In this document: in pieces, positions 46,285-55,094 of the stretch
Position numbering within the stretch: the first letter of the stretch is position 1
How the letters are laid out: every line of letters begins with the position of its first letter
From: CAVZTA01 sp963778025
GTDB taxonomy: Bacteria > Chloroflexota > Limnocylindria > Limnocylindrales > CSP1-4
Direction of reading: 5' to 3'
DNA: 64,000 bases
Assembly (NCBI GenBank): GCA_963778025.1
Contig: CAVZTA010000008.1
Coordinates: 1-64,000, forward strand
The notes under the pieces: generated by a model
Told to the model about the DNA's origin: nothing
What the model saw: the letters and a program-made list of their open reading frames with translations, nothing else
Databases searched by the model: none
Program-made: the position numbers and the translations under genes

Positions 46285-46313
46285 GGCGGCGCACCCCGCT
46301 GGGATGCGCCGCC
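46285..46313. terminator. Hairpin between convergent genes
   Basis: GGCGGCGCA (46285-46293) pairs exactly with TGCGCCGCC (46305-46313) around an 11-base loop. It lies between convergent genes ending at 46158 and 46338, where a bidirectional terminator is expected. No T run. Confidence 0.6.
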
Positions 46314-46337
46314 CGCGTGGGTCGGTGTCGCGGCGGG

Positions 46338-46814
46338 TCAGGCGGCCCCCGCCATCGCGGACTTCTTGAGCGACTCGTATTCGGCGTCGGTGATCGCACC
46401 GTCGGCCTTGAGCTTGGCCAGCTTCTCCAGCTCGTCGGTGACGCTCCGGCTGGTCGCGGCACCGGCCGGCGCGTAACCGTAGGTGTCGATGGGGGCGTTC
46501 TTGGGCCGGGCGACCATGTAGATCAGCGCGCCGAGGAACGGCAGGATGATGATGCCGATGATCCACACGGCCTTCATCGCGCCCGACAGGTCGTTGCGGC
46601 GCCAGATGTCGCCGAAGATCGCGATGAAGATCCAGATGATCGTGACCCAGAAGAAGAACGCGATCATCGAGTAGATGATGTCCCAGAAGGTGAGCGTCGG
46701 ACCGCCCACCTGAGCACAGCCGGCCAACGCGACCGCGATCAGCGGCAGGAACGCCAACACCCGTCGGCGCCCGCCGAACAGCCACGTCATCGGTTGGCTC
46801 AGAACACCGATCAT
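46338..46814 (-). CDS. PLDc_N and SHOCT domain membrane protein
   Basis: A 158-residue membrane protein. From ATG 46814 (GGAGGCTGTCG upstream): a signal-like or lipoprotein-type segment FLPLIAVALAGCAQ (about residues 24-37), then the PLDc_N pattern with two membrane helices (YSMIAFFFWVTIIWIFIAIF, and AVWIIGIIILPFLGALIYMV). The C-terminal SHOCT domain is ELEKLAKLKADGAITDAEYE. LAGC may be a lipobox. Such proteins are common in high-GC bacteria; the role is unknown. The two SHOCT genes of this window flank the signalling island at 37.4 and 46.3 kb. Confidence 0.85.
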   Translation of the reverse strand: MIGVLSQPMTWLFGGRRRVLAFLPLIAVALAGCAQVGGPTLTFWDIIYSMIAFFFWVTIIWIFIAIFGDIWRRNDLSGAMKAVWIIGIIILPFLGALIYMVARPKNAPIDTYGYAPAGAATSRSVTDELEKLAKLKADGAITDAEYESLKKSAMAGAA

Positions 46815-46979
46815 CGACAGCCTCCTTCGAACCCGCCCGCGGCCCAGGCGCGGCGGTGACCCGATCGTGCGACCGGCGCCCGCGCGTCGCTTCATCCCCT
46901 TCGGACTAGGGCGACGTGACCCGTCACCCGATGGGGACGATGACGGTCACGACAGCGGACCCGCACGCTCGCGCCGTTG

Positions 46980-47952
46980 ATGGACGAATCGGGAACCCGT
47001 GACGGTGAGGCGCGCCAGCCAGAGTCCCTGGCGGCCGACGACCCGACGGCGCCCATCCCGACGCTGACCGGCTCGATCCCCGAGCCGGCGACCGCGATCG
47101 CAGATGATGCGACCCAGCCGATCACAGCGCGCCGCTGCGCCGGCGTTCGTCCCCGCGCCGGTCGTCGACCGACCTCCGGACGCCGTGAACGGAGCGGGTG
47201 CCGATCGCACGCGGCTCGCCGTGTCCCGCCGGCGCCGCATCGGGGCGACCGTCGGCATCGTCGTCTGCGCGATCCTCATCGTCGTCGCGGTCCTCGGCCG
47301 GTTCTATGCGGTCGGCAAGGTCGACGAGCTCGCGGCGCGCGTCGACACAGGACTGCAGCGTGGTGTGACCCTCGTCGAGACGGCGTCAGGGCGCGTCCAG
47401 CCGGTCGCGGATGCGGCGAGCACCGTCGTCGACGCGGCCCAGGCCGCCGCCGCGTCGCCCAGCGGGCCGATCGGGAACATCGTCGGCGTCCTCGGCGACG
47501 TCACCGGCCTCGGGGAGCGCTACCGCCAGTTCCGGACCGCCTACGACGACGCCCGCCAGGTCGTCCTCGGGGCATTCGAGCGCCTGAACACCATCGATGC
47601 GCTCATCCCGCAGATCCAGATCCCGTCCGGCCCCGAGGAGGCGTTCCGGGCGCTCGACGCGAGGATCCAGTCGCTCGATCAGGCGTTCACCGACCTGGCC
47701 GCAGCCTCGCCGGTCGGCGACTTCACGAGCGACGCCGCGACCAAGATCGCCGAGAAGGCACAGGTCGTGGAATCGGCTGTCGGTGGGATCGTCGGCGCGC
47801 TCGATGACGCCAAGGTGCGGCTGCAGCAGGCTCGCGCGGATGTGGCGTCCATGGCGGGGACGATCAACCTGGCGATCACGCTGCTCATCGTGGTCTTGAT
47901 CCTGGGGTTCCTGTACATCGCGTTCCTGAACTGGCTGCTGATGCACCCCTGA
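46980..47952 (+). CDS. Double-membrane-anchored extracytoplasmic protein, frameshifted
   Basis: About 323 residues repaired. The N-terminal frame, from ATG 46980, is a Pro/Thr/Asp-rich cytoplasmic region; it breaks near 47130 into the second frame. Membrane segment IGATVGIVVCAILIVVAVLG is near the join, then about 200 residues of extracytoplasmic helical sequence with many Ala/Val/Gln (YRQFRTAYDDARQVVLGAFE), and a second membrane segment NLAITLLIVVLILGFLYIAF at the end. No family recognised. One extra base explains the break. It could be a structural membrane protein such as a scaffold or stress-sensor. Confidence 0.65.
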
Positions 47953-47986
47953 GCGCGGCGCAGAGCCTGTGGCGGTGTCGCGCACG

Positions 47987-48008
47987 GCGCCCGGCAGCCG
48001 CCGGGGCG
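47987..48008. terminator. Hairpin terminator between convergent genes
   Basis: GCGCCCGGC (47987-47995) pairs with GCCGGGGCG (48000-48008), with one bulge or mismatch, followed by TTCCGTTT on the plus strand. It lies between the stop at 47952 and the ruvA stop at 48031 (convergent). Confidence 0.55.
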
Positions 48009-48030
48009 TTCCGTTTCGACGGCCTTCGAT

Positions 48031-48630
48031 TCAGTCGCGAAGCAGCGTGCGCAGCGCCGCCTTGACGCGATCCTCGAGCGAGCTGCCGACGCCCGTCTCG
48101 GCGATGGCCAGCCTCGACGCCTCGCGCGCCTCCGATAGCGAATAGCCGAGCGCCTGGAGGGCGGCCACGACCTCGCCCTCGGTGGCCTCGGCGCCCCGCC
48201 CCGCCCCCGATGCGGCGGCCGCGACGCCGGCCGCCGCGACCTTCTCCTTGAGCTCGAAGATGACCCGCTCGGCGAGCTTCTTGCCGATGCCCGGGATGGC
48301 GACCAGCACCGCCTGGTCCTGCTGCATGATCGCGAGCTGGAGGTCGGCGGTCGGGCCCGAGCCCACGATCGCGAGCGCCACCTTCGGCCCCACCCCGGTC
48401 ACGGTCAGGAGCTGGTTGAAGAACCCCAGCTCCTCCGCCGAGCGGAAGCCGTACAGCGCCTGCTGGTCCTCGCGGACGAGGTGGTGCGTGTGGAGCTTGA
48501 GCGTGGACCCGGGCCGGGCGGTCACGAGGATCGCCGGTGCCGCGAACACGCGATAGCCGATGCCGCCCACCTCGATGACCACCGAATCGGCCGTGACCGC
48601 GCCGACCGTGCCCTCGACCGAGGCGATCAC
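48031..48630 (-). CDS. ruvA: Holliday junction branch migration protein RuvA
   Basis: A 199-residue RuvA that recognises four-way junctions and recruits RuvB. N-terminal OB fold MIASVEGTVGAVTADSVVIE, then the tandem helix-hairpin-helix motifs (LTVTGVGPKVALAIV, about residues 75-89; LVAIPGIGKKLAERVIFELK), and the C-terminal RuvB-contact domain with VVAALQALGYSLSEAREASR. All three domains are present. It is the last gene of the yebC-ruvC-ruvA run. RuvB is 24 kb away (23852-24940), so the ruv genes are split. Confidence 0.95.
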   Translation of the reverse strand: MIASVEGTVGAVTADSVVIEVGGIGYRVFAAPAILVTARPGSTLKLHTHHLVREDQQALYGFRSAEELGFFNQLLTVTGVGPKVALAIVGSGPTADLQLAIMQQDQAVLVAIPGIGKKLAERVIFELKEKVAAAGVAAAASGAGRGAEATEGEVVAALQALGYSLSEAREASRLAIAETGVGSSLEDRVKAALRTLLRD

Positions 48631-48654
48631 CGGGTGCTGTTCAGCCGGCGCGGA

Positions 48655-49281
48655 TCAGGACGCCCGGCGGGTCGCCCGACGCGCGGACGTGCCCTCGCGC
48701 GCAAGCGCGTCGCGGACGGCGCGCTCGTAGCCCGACTCGCCACGGGCGAGCGGACGTAGCGAGGCCCGATCCAGCCGCGGCGCCCCGGTCGCCGAGGCGG
48801 TCCGCCCGACCAGGCCATCGGCGTGAGCGATGCACACGGCGGTCGCGAGCGCGTCGGCGGCGTCGTCCGGCGTCGGCGGCTTCGGCAGCCCGCACACGAC
48901 GGCGACCATCCGCGCGACCTGCTCCTTATCGGCCGCGCCGTAGCCGGTGACGGCGCTCTTGACCTCGTTGGGCGTCGCCTCGCGCACCTCGATGCCCGCC
49001 TGGGCGGCCGCGAGCAGCACGACCCCACGCGCCTGCCCGACCGCGAACGCGGTCTGCGCGTTGCGCGAGAAGAACAGCCGCTCGACGGCGACGAGCGCCG
49101 GGCGATGCGTCGCGATGAGGTCGCCCACCGCCTGGTGGATCGCGTCGAGGCGGACCGGGAGCGGATCCGCCGGCGTCGTCTGGAAGACGCCGAAGTCGAG
49201 CGCGCGGACCGTCCCGCCGACCCGTTCGACGATGCCGTAGCCCAGTGAAGCGGTCCCCGGGTCGATCCCGAGGACGATCAC
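48655..49281 (-). CDS. ruvC: Crossover junction endonuclease RuvC
   Basis: A 208-residue resolvase. The catalytic acidic residues are in VLGIDPGTASLGYGI (Asp7), ALVAVERLFFSRNAQTAFAV (Glu), and PDDAADALATAVCIAH (Asp pair). A 60-residue C-terminal extension after LVGRTASATGAPRLD, rich in Arg and Ala, is longer than in most RuvC proteins and may be disordered. The start is GTG 49281, overlapping the yebC stop as GTGA. Acts with RuvA and RuvB on recombination intermediates. Confidence 0.95.
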   Translation of the reverse strand: MIVLGIDPGTASLGYGIVERVGGTVRALDFGVFQTTPADPLPVRLDAIHQAVGDLIATHRPALVAVERLFFSRNAQTAFAVGQARGVVLLAAAQAGIEVREATPNEVKSAVTGYGAADKEQVARMVAVVCGLPKPPTPDDAADALATAVCIAHADGLVGRTASATGAPRLDRASLRPLARGESGYERAVRDALAREGTSARRATRRAS

Positions 49282-50027
49282 CCGGCGACCTCGGCGAACA
49301 GCTCCTCGGGGATGTCGAAGTTCGACGTGACGCGCTGGACGTCGTCGAGGTCCTCGAGCAGATCGACGAGGCGCAGGGCCTGCCGGGCCTTGTCCGGCTC
49401 GAGCTCCACGGTCTGCTTGGCGATCATCGCGCTCTCGGCGGACTCGACCGCGACGCCGGCGCCCTCGAGCGCCTTGCGCGTCGCCTCGAGCCCGCCGGGC
49501 TCCGTGTAGATCTCGATGGGGTCGGCGTCCGTGTCGACATCGACGGCGCCCGCATCGATGGCGGCCAGGGCCACCTCGTCGGGATCCTGGCCGTCGCGCG
49601 GGACGGTGATCAGGCCGCGCGGCTCGAACTGCCAGGCGACGGCGCCACTGCCCGCGAGCTGGCCGCCGGTCTTGGTGAAGATCGAGCGGACCTCGGCGGC
49701 GGTGCGGTTGCGGTTGTCGGTGGCCGCCTCGACGAGGACCGCGACGCCGCCCGGGCCGTAGCCCTCGTAGACGATCTCCTCGTACTGCTCGGCATCGCCG
49801 CCGCCGGTCGCCTTCTCGATGGACCGCTTGATGTTGTCCGCGGGCATGTTCACCGAGCGCGCCTTGTCGATCGCGAGCCGGAGGCGGTAGTTCGCATCCG
49901 GGTCAGCGCCGCCCTGGCGCGCCGCGACGCTGATCTCGCGCGCGACCTTCGTGAAGACCGCGCTGCGCTTGGCGTCGGTCGCGCCCTTCTGGCGCTTGAT
50001 CGTGGACCATTTGGAATGTCCGGACAT
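49278..50027 (-). CDS. yebC: YebC/PmpR-family regulatory protein
   Basis: A 249-residue YebC-family protein. MSGHSKWSTIKRQKGATDAK is the near-universal start; NMPADNIKRSIEKATG, EEIVYEGYGPGGVAVLVEAA and TDNRNRTAAEVRSIFTKTGG follow in the conserved order, then the final domain with AVAWQFEPRGLI. YebC proteins act as transcription factors or, as recently shown, in relieving ribosome stalling at proline motifs. Start ATG 50027 is fixed by the family start; the frame stays open to 50111. First gene of the ruvC-ruvA run, preceded by a long empty gap. Confidence 0.95.
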   Translation of the reverse strand: MSGHSKWSTIKRQKGATDAKRSAVFTKVAREISVAARQGGADPDANYRLRLAIDKARSVNMPADNIKRSIEKATGGGDAEQYEEIVYEGYGPGGVAVLVEAATDNRNRTAAEVRSIFTKTGGQLAGSGAVAWQFEPRGLITVPRDGQDPDEVALAAIDAGAVDVDTDADPIEIYTEPGGLEATRKALEGAGVAVESAESAMIAKQTVELEPDKARQALRLVDLLEDLDDVQRVTSNFDIPEELFAEVAG

Positions 50028-50850
50028 CGCGCGGGAGTATAGCGCCGGGGTCCCCGCGCCCCGGGGCGTCACAGTCCGGCGTCGGTGTGCGTCACAGGGC
50101 GTGATGACCATCTTCCCACCGTGCTTCTACGATTTGCTCAGGTCGTGCGCAGGCCGCGTGCCTCGTGGCCGTGCTGGCGAGCCCCGCGAGTCGTCGAGCG
50201 CGGCGTCGAGTGGTGCGGGTCGGGCCATCGCGGCCGGCGACCGCCGCACTCGTGCCGGGGGCACGTCGCGTTCGAGCCGTCGCGGCCTCACGCCGGTCAC
50301 GCGGTCGCCATGGTCGCTCCGTCGGCGTCGATCGTGCGCGCGCATGGCGGCGGGGCGCCACGGACTCGCCACGGTGAGTGCCGCTGGCCATCGGTGACGC
50401 CGGACGCCGGCGTCGAGGTGGGTCGACGTCGGCTCGCCAGGGCTCGCCGCGGCGCGCGGCCGGGACGAGTCGCTCTGATGGGGTCGGTCAGCGCCGCCGT
50501 CGACTCGGGCTGGGAGGGCGTCGGCCTGGTGCCGGCGCAGCACCAAGCGACGACGGCACACGGAGCTCCGTGGCCGCTTGTGTCGCTGCCAGAGACGGAC
50601 GAGCCGAGGAGCCGGCCCTCCGGCGTCGGTTGGTGCTGGTGGGGACACAGGGGCTCGAGTGAGCGGCGCGTGACCCACGGGAGGACGGCGCGGCTCGCCG
50701 TTCGGGGACCCCTCCCGTATCATCGACGGACACGCTGGTCGCCCGGGCCGAGCTGGGTCCGCGACCGCTCCGAGCCACCGTCGCGACCACGCGGAACGCC
50801 CTCGCGGCCCGCCCGCCGAGCGCCTCCGCTCCACGAGAGGTACCCGCGCG
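50028..50850. other. 823-bp gene-free gap between yebC and the EF-G-like gene
   Basis: No gene with a ribosome site and family resemblance was found; several long open frames are antisense shadows in very GC-rich DNA. Promoters of both divergent genes must be here: TATCAT at 50718-50723, about 130 bp before the EF-G-like ATG, is a plausible -10, and an AT-leaning patch CTTCTACGATTTGCTCAGG at 50124-50142 is the likely yebC promoter region. A structured RNA cannot be excluded. Confidence 0.4.
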
Positions 50851-52923
50851 ATGACGATGAAGAGCGTCGACCTCCCCCACCTTCGGAGCGTCGTCCTGGC
50901 CGGGCACGCCGGTGCCGGCAAGACGACGCTCGCCGAGCACCTGCTGCATCGCGCCGGGGCCATCAACCGGCTGGGCAAGGTCGAGGACGGCACGGCGCAC
51001 CTGGACTACGAGCCCGAAGAGCAGAAGCGGCGCGAGTCCCTCAGCCTGGCGGTCGCGACGTTCGAGCACGAGCAGTACCGCATCACGCTCGTCGACACGC
51101 CCGGCTATCCCGACTTCGTCGCCGAGATGATCCAGGGCTTCCACGCCGCCGACGCCGCGCTGTTCGTCATGGACGCCTCGGGCGGGGTGGAGGCGGGGCT
51201 GGAGAACGCCGTCGCGCTCGGTCGGTCGACCGGGGCCGCGGCGTGCTTCGTGATCAACAAGTGCGACCGCGAGAACGCCGACCCGACGCGCGCCCTCGAC
51301 GAGCTGCGCTCGACGTTCGGCAACAAGATCGCGCCGCTGCACATCGCGATCGGTGCGGCCGAGTCGTTCTCGGGCTACGTCGACCTGGTCCATCGCAAGG
51401 CCTACCGGTTCGACAACGGCAAGGACGTCGAGATGCCCATCCCGGCCGAGCTCGAGAGCGAGGTCGCGACCCGCCGCGACCAGCTGCTCGAGGCCGCAGC
51501 CGAGGCCGACGACGACGTGTTCACGAAGTACCTCGAAGGCGAGGAGATCTCGGACCAGGAGCTCGACGCGTGCCTCCACAAGGGCGTCCGCGAGTCGATC
51601 CTCGCGCCGGTCCTCGTGGCCAGCGCCGCCAAGGGCATCGGCTCGGATGCGCTGCTCGACGCGCTCGTCCGCTACCTCCCCTCGCCCGATGAGGAGGGCC
51701 CCTACGCCCCGAAGGGCAAGGACGGGACGAACGTCCAGGTCGAGGCCGACCCGAACGGCCCGCTCCTCGTGCGCGTGTTCAAGACCGCCGCCGACCCGTT
51801 CGTCGGGCGCCTCACGTATCTGCGCGTCCTCAGCGGCACGCTCCACTCGCAGGCGCAGGTGTTCAACGCCACGAAGGGCCAGGAGGAGCGCATCGGCCAG
51901 CTCCTGCTGCTCCATGGCAAGGAGCAGGAGCCCATCGGCGAGCTGGAGGCCGGCGAGATCGGTGCGGTCGCCAAGCTCGGCGTCACCGAGACGGGCGACA
52001 CGCTCTCGGCCAAGGAGAAGCCGCTGACCCTCGACACGATCTCGTTCCCCGACCCGACGCTCCAGTTCGCGATCGAGCCCCAGACGAAGGCCGACCTCGA
52101 CAAGATGGGCCAGGCGCTCCAGCGGATGCTGGAGGAGGAGCCGACCGCCCGCGTCGAGCGGTCCGAGACCGGCGAGCAGGTGCTGCGGTCGATGGGCGAG
52201 GCCCACGTCGCCGTCATCACCGAGCGGCTGAAGCGCAAGTTCGGCGCGGCGATCGTGACCCGCACGCCCAAGGTCCCCTACCGCGAGACGATCCGGGGCA
52301 CGACCCAGGTCCACGGCCGGTACAAGAAGCAGACCGGTGGCCACGGGATGTTCGGCGACGTGTGGCTGACGCTCGAGCCGAACCCGGGCGGCGGCGTCGA
52401 GTTCGCGGAGAAGGTCGTCGGTGGGTCCGTGCCGCGCCAGTACTTCCCGGGTGTCGAGAAGGGCATCCGCGAGACGGCCGCCGAGGGCGTCGTCGCGGGC
52501 TATCCCCTGTCCGACTTCAAGGCGACCCTCTACGACGGCTCGTTCCACACCGTCGACTCGAACGAGCTGTCGTTCAAGATCGCGGCGTCGATGGCGCTCA
52601 AGGACGGGGTCGCGCAGGCGAAGCCGGCGCTCCTCGAGCCGATCATGACCGTCGAGGTCCGGGTCCCGGAGCGCTTCATGGGCGAGGTCAACCGCGACCT
52701 CAACGGACGCCGTGGCCGCGTGCTCGGCGTGGACATCGCCGACGGCATGCAGATCATCACCGCGCACGTCCCGCAGTCGGAGCTGTTCACGTACGCCACG
52801 GAGCTGCGCTCACTGACCGGTGGCCGGGGCACGTTCAGCGCGACGCTCGACCATTACGAGGACGTGCCGTCGCACCTCGCCGACAAGATCGTGGAGGAGC
52901 ACAAGAAGGACGAGGGCCACTGA
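50851..52923 (+). CDS. Elongation factor G-like GTPase (EF-G2 type)
   Basis: A 690-residue translational GTPase. G1 is VLAGHAGAGKTTLAEHLL, G3 is LVDTPGYPDFV, and G4 is INKCD in place of the usual NKMD. Domains II to V follow: TAADPFVGRLTYLRVLSGTL (domain II), then SFHTVDSNELSFKIAASMAL and EVRVPERFMGEVNRDLNGRR (domains IV and V). The switch I region, EEQKRRESLSLAVATFEHE, lacks the RGITI motif of true EF-G. So this is the EF-G2/FusA2-like paralogue, not necessarily the main translocase. Start ATG 50851 follows GAGAGG. Role is uncertain: ribosome recycling, stress or a duplicate. Confidence 0.93.
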   Translation: MTMKSVDLPHLRSVVLAGHAGAGKTTLAEHLLHRAGAINRLGKVEDGTAHLDYEPEEQKRRESLSLAVATFEHEQYRITLVDTPGYPDFVAEMIQGFHAADAALFVMDASGGVEAGLENAVALGRSTGAAACFVINKCDRENADPTRALDELRSTFGNKIAPLHIAIGAAESFSGYVDLVHRKAYRFDNGKDVEMPIPAELESEVATRRDQLLEAAAEADDDVFTKYLEGEEISDQELDACLHKGVRESILAPVLVASAAKGIGSDALLDALVRYLPSPDEEGPYAPKGKDGTNVQVEADPNGPLLVRVFKTAADPFVGRLTYLRVLSGTLHSQAQVFNATKGQEERIGQLLLLHGKEQEPIGELEAGEIGAVAKLGVTETGDTLSAKEKPLTLDTISFPDPTLQFAIEPQTKADLDKMGQALQRMLEEEPTARVERSETGEQVLRSMGEAHVAVITERLKRKFGAAIVTRTPKVPYRETIRGTTQVHGRYKKQTGGHGMFGDVWLTLEPNPGGGVEFAEKVVGGSVPRQYFPGVEKGIRETAAEGVVAGYPLSDFKATLYDGSFHTVDSNELSFKIAASMALKDGVAQAKPALLEPIMTVEVRVPERFMGEVNRDLNGRRGRVLGVDIADGMQIITAHVPQSELFTYATELRSLTGGRGTFSATLDHYEDVPSHLADKIVEEHKKDEGH

Positions 52924-52924
52924 G

Positions 52925-52957
52925 CGCCTGACGCCCTGATCGACCCACGCTCAGGCG
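52925..52957. terminator. Stem between convergent genes
   Basis: CGCCTGA (52925-52931) pairs with TCAGGCG (52951-52957), which overlaps the stop codon of the flavoprotein gene. A 19-base loop separates them. Expected position of a bidirectional terminator after the EF-G-like gene; no T run. Confidence 0.45.
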
Positions 52958-54195
52958 GGCGCCACCGCCCCGAGATGCTGCGCGACGTGACCCACGACGT
53001 GGTCCGCGTCGTCGCCCACGCCGATGAGCAGCCCCGACGCGTACGTCTCGAGGAAGTGCATCCCGACGAACGCGAGACCCGGTGACGTGGTCACGCCACG
53101 GCGCTGGACCGGGTAGCCCCAGTCGTCGAGCTGGGCGGGGCGGACCCACGGGAAGTCCCAGCGGAAGCCCGACGACCAGAGGACCGTCGTGATGCCCTCG
53201 TTCCGGAGATCGAGCGCCGGGAGCGGGGCCGCGTCGAAGCCGTCGAGGCCGGGGTAGTCCTCGAGGTCGTCGGGCGAGCCGGTGTCCGGCGCGCGGCCGT
53301 CGCGGATCGCGTCCTCGACGGCTGTCCGCAGGTCCACGGCGAAGGTGTCGGCGGCGCGGAGGTTCTGCTGGAGATCGTCGGCGAAGGTCACGCGGTGCCC
53401 GTCGATCGCCGCGAGGCGGCCGGCGAGGCGGATCCCGTCGCGCGCGAAGCGATGGAGGTTGAGCGTGTGGCCGCCGTTGGTGCCCGACAGGTGGGCGTTC
53501 GCCGCGAACCTGTCCTTCGGGGACGGGAGGGCGTCCGCGCGGCGGTCGTAGAAGCCGATGCGGTGGGCCCAGCGCATCATGTCCTCGCCGCGATAGCGAC
53601 GCGGAAGGCGTCCCGCCGAGCTGGTCGCGAGCACGACGTCGCGACCGCTCCGGGCGAGCTCCTCCGCGAGCTGGGCGCCCGACTGGCCGGAGCCGACCAC
53701 GAGGACGCCGCCCGCCGGCAGTGCCCCCGGGTTGCGGTACTCGTTCGAATGGAGCTCATGGATGTCCGGAGCGAGATCGCCGATCGGCGGTCGGACCGGC
53801 CGCTGCCATGCGCCGGTGGCGACGATGACGGCCCGGGCGTCGATGGGGCCCTCGCTCGTGGCGACGCGATAGCCGTCGTCGGTCGCGGTCACCTCCGTGG
53901 CGGTGATGGCTTCGCGGACCGGGGCGTTCGTCGAGCGCGCGTAGGCCTCGAGATGGGCGACGAAGGTGTCGCGGGGCAGGAAGCCGTCAGGTTCGTCGCC
54001 GGCGTACTCGCCGCCGGGCAGCCGGATCTGCCAGTTCGGCGTGACGAGCGTGAACGAGTCCCAGCGCTGGCGCCACTTCGAGGCGATGCGGTCACGCTCC
54101 AGGACGATGTGGTCGATGCCTCGACGGGTCAGCAGCGCGCTCGTCGCGAGACCGGCCTGGCCACCGCCGATGACGACGACGTCATGCCTTGGCAT
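52951..54195 (-). CDS. FAD/NAD(P)-dependent monooxygenase-like oxidoreductase (CzcO type)
   Basis: A 414-residue flavoprotein of the flavin-containing monooxygenase/CzcO type. The FAD Rossmann motif is VVVIGGGQAGLATSALLTRR (about residues 6-25), the NADP Rossmann motif is VLVVGSGQSGAQLAEELARS (about residues 168-187), and the linker VIVATGAWQRP is the ATG-type signature. A C-terminal FVGMHFLETYASGLLIGVGD completes the fold. Family members oxidise soft nucleophiles or serve in metal/oxidative-stress pathways. The start at 54195 (MPRHDVVV) is 23 bp from hisA. Substrate unknown. Confidence 0.88.
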   Translation of the reverse strand: MPRHDVVVIGGGQAGLATSALLTRRGIDHIVLERDRIASKWRQRWDSFTLVTPNWQIRLPGGEYAGDEPDGFLPRDTFVAHLEAYARSTNAPVREAITATEVTATDDGYRVATSEGPIDARAVIVATGAWQRPVRPPIGDLAPDIHELHSNEYRNPGALPAGGVLVVGSGQSGAQLAEELARSGRDVVLATSSAGRLPRRYRGEDMMRWAHRIGFYDRRADALPSPKDRFAANAHLSGTNGGHTLNLHRFARDGIRLAGRLAAIDGHRVTFADDLQQNLRAADTFAVDLRTAVEDAIRDGRAPDTGSPDDLEDYPGLDGFDAAPLPALDLRNEGITTVLWSSGFRWDFPWVRPAQLDDWGYPVQRRGVTTSPGLAFVGMHFLETYASGLLIGVGDDADHVVGHVAQHLGAVAPA

Positions 54196-54218
54196 CCCGA
54201 TGTCCTCCTGGGACGAGG

Positions 54219-54965
54219 CTACTGCACGGCTGGCCCATCGAGCGCGGCGAGGGCGTCGGCGAGGCTCAGGCGACCTTCGTACAGGGCGCGGCCGACGATC
54301 GCGCCGCGGCATCCGAGCGCTCGGACGGCCTGCAGGTCCTCGATCGAGCGGATGCCCGCGGAGGCGATCACCTCGCCCCGGCCGAGGGCGACGAGCGGAC
54401 GCAGCAGATCGACATCGGGCCCGGACAGCTCGCCGTCGCGCTCGATCGAGGTGACCTCGAAGGTCCGGATCCCGGCGGACGCGAGCCGTTCGAGAACGTC
54501 CGCGACGGCGTCGCCGTCGGCGCTCGGATCCCATCCGTGGCCGGCGACGCGCCCAGCCCGGACGTCGAGCGAGACGGCGATGCGATCGGCACCGTGGCGG
54601 GTCGCGAGCGTCGCTGCGAGCTGCGGATCCCCGAGGACGGCCGTCCCGAGGACCACGCGACGAGCCCCGAGCGCGAGCGCGGCCGCCACCGCCCCTTCCG
54701 ACCGGATGCCGCCGGCGATCTCGACCGCGAGCCGGTCGCCGACCGCCTCGATGATCCGGGCGATGGTCTCGAACTGGCGCGGGGTCCCCAGGCGGGCGCC
54801 GTCGAGGTCGACGACGTGCAGCCATCGCGCGCCGGCGTCCGCGAATGCCGTGGCCACCGCGACGGGATCGTCGCTGTAGGCGGTCTCGCGGCCGAAGTCG
54901 CCCTGCCGAAGACGGACGACGCGCCCATCGCGGAGGTCGATCGCGGGGAGCAGGTCGAACGGCAT
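54219..54965 (-). CDS. hisA: Phosphoribosylformimino-5-aminoimidazole carboxamide ribotide isomerase HisA
   Basis: Amadori isomerase, fourth enzyme of histidine biosynthesis, 248 residues. TIM-barrel catalytic residues are in DLLPAIDLRDGRVVRLRQGD (Asp) and SLDVRAGRVAGHGW (Asp), with the phosphate loop in EIAGGIRSEGAVAAALALGA and IASAGIRSIEDLQAV. The start ATG 54965 gives the normal family length; the frame stays open to 55061 without conserved residues. It is transcribed away from the yerC-his operon, sharing the operator-bearing 196-bp gap. The next gene is a flavoprotein 23 bp downstream, probably unrelated. Confidence 0.96.
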   Translation of the reverse strand: MPFDLLPAIDLRDGRVVRLRQGDFGRETAYSDDPVAVATAFADAGARWLHVVDLDGARLGTPRQFETIARIIEAVGDRLAVEIAGGIRSEGAVAAALALGARRVVLGTAVLGDPQLAATLATRHGADRIAVSLDVRAGRVAGHGWDPSADGDAVADVLERLASAGIRTFEVTSIERDGELSGPDVDLLRPLVALGRGEVIASAGIRSIEDLQAVRALGCRGAIVGRALYEGRLSLADALAALDGPAVQ

Positions 54966-55064
54966 CTGCGACGCGTGCCCGTCGTCGCCGGTCGCGACCG
55001 TGGATCCGCGTTCGCCCGGCCCCACGTCCCCGTCGGCGCCCGTTGACGCCCGCTCACTCACCCT

Positions 55065-55094
55065 GCTAGCGTATTAGCACGCTACAACGTTAGC
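55065..55094. promoter_or_regulatory. Tandem GCTAN5TTAGC operator between hisA and yerC
   Basis: GCTAGCGTATTAGC (55065-55078) and GCTACAACGTTAGC (55081-55094) are two imperfect palindromes of the same form, 16 bp centre to centre, followed by a weaker GCAAGTCAGC. They are the most AT-rich stretch in this region and lie between divergent hisA and the yerC-his operon. TrpR-like regulators recognise such symmetric sites, so binding by the product of the first gene is a reasonable inference. Confidence 0.65.

Noticed and set aside
46260..46300. T-arm-like sequence GGTTCGATTCC on the minus strand
   Set aside because: The loop sequence resembles a tRNA T arm, but the stem does not pair and no anticodon or acceptor arm is present.
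50488..52767. 759-codon minus-strand open frame opposite the EF-G-like gene
   Set aside because: Antisense shadow of a conserved GTPase; no ribosome site or family resemblance.
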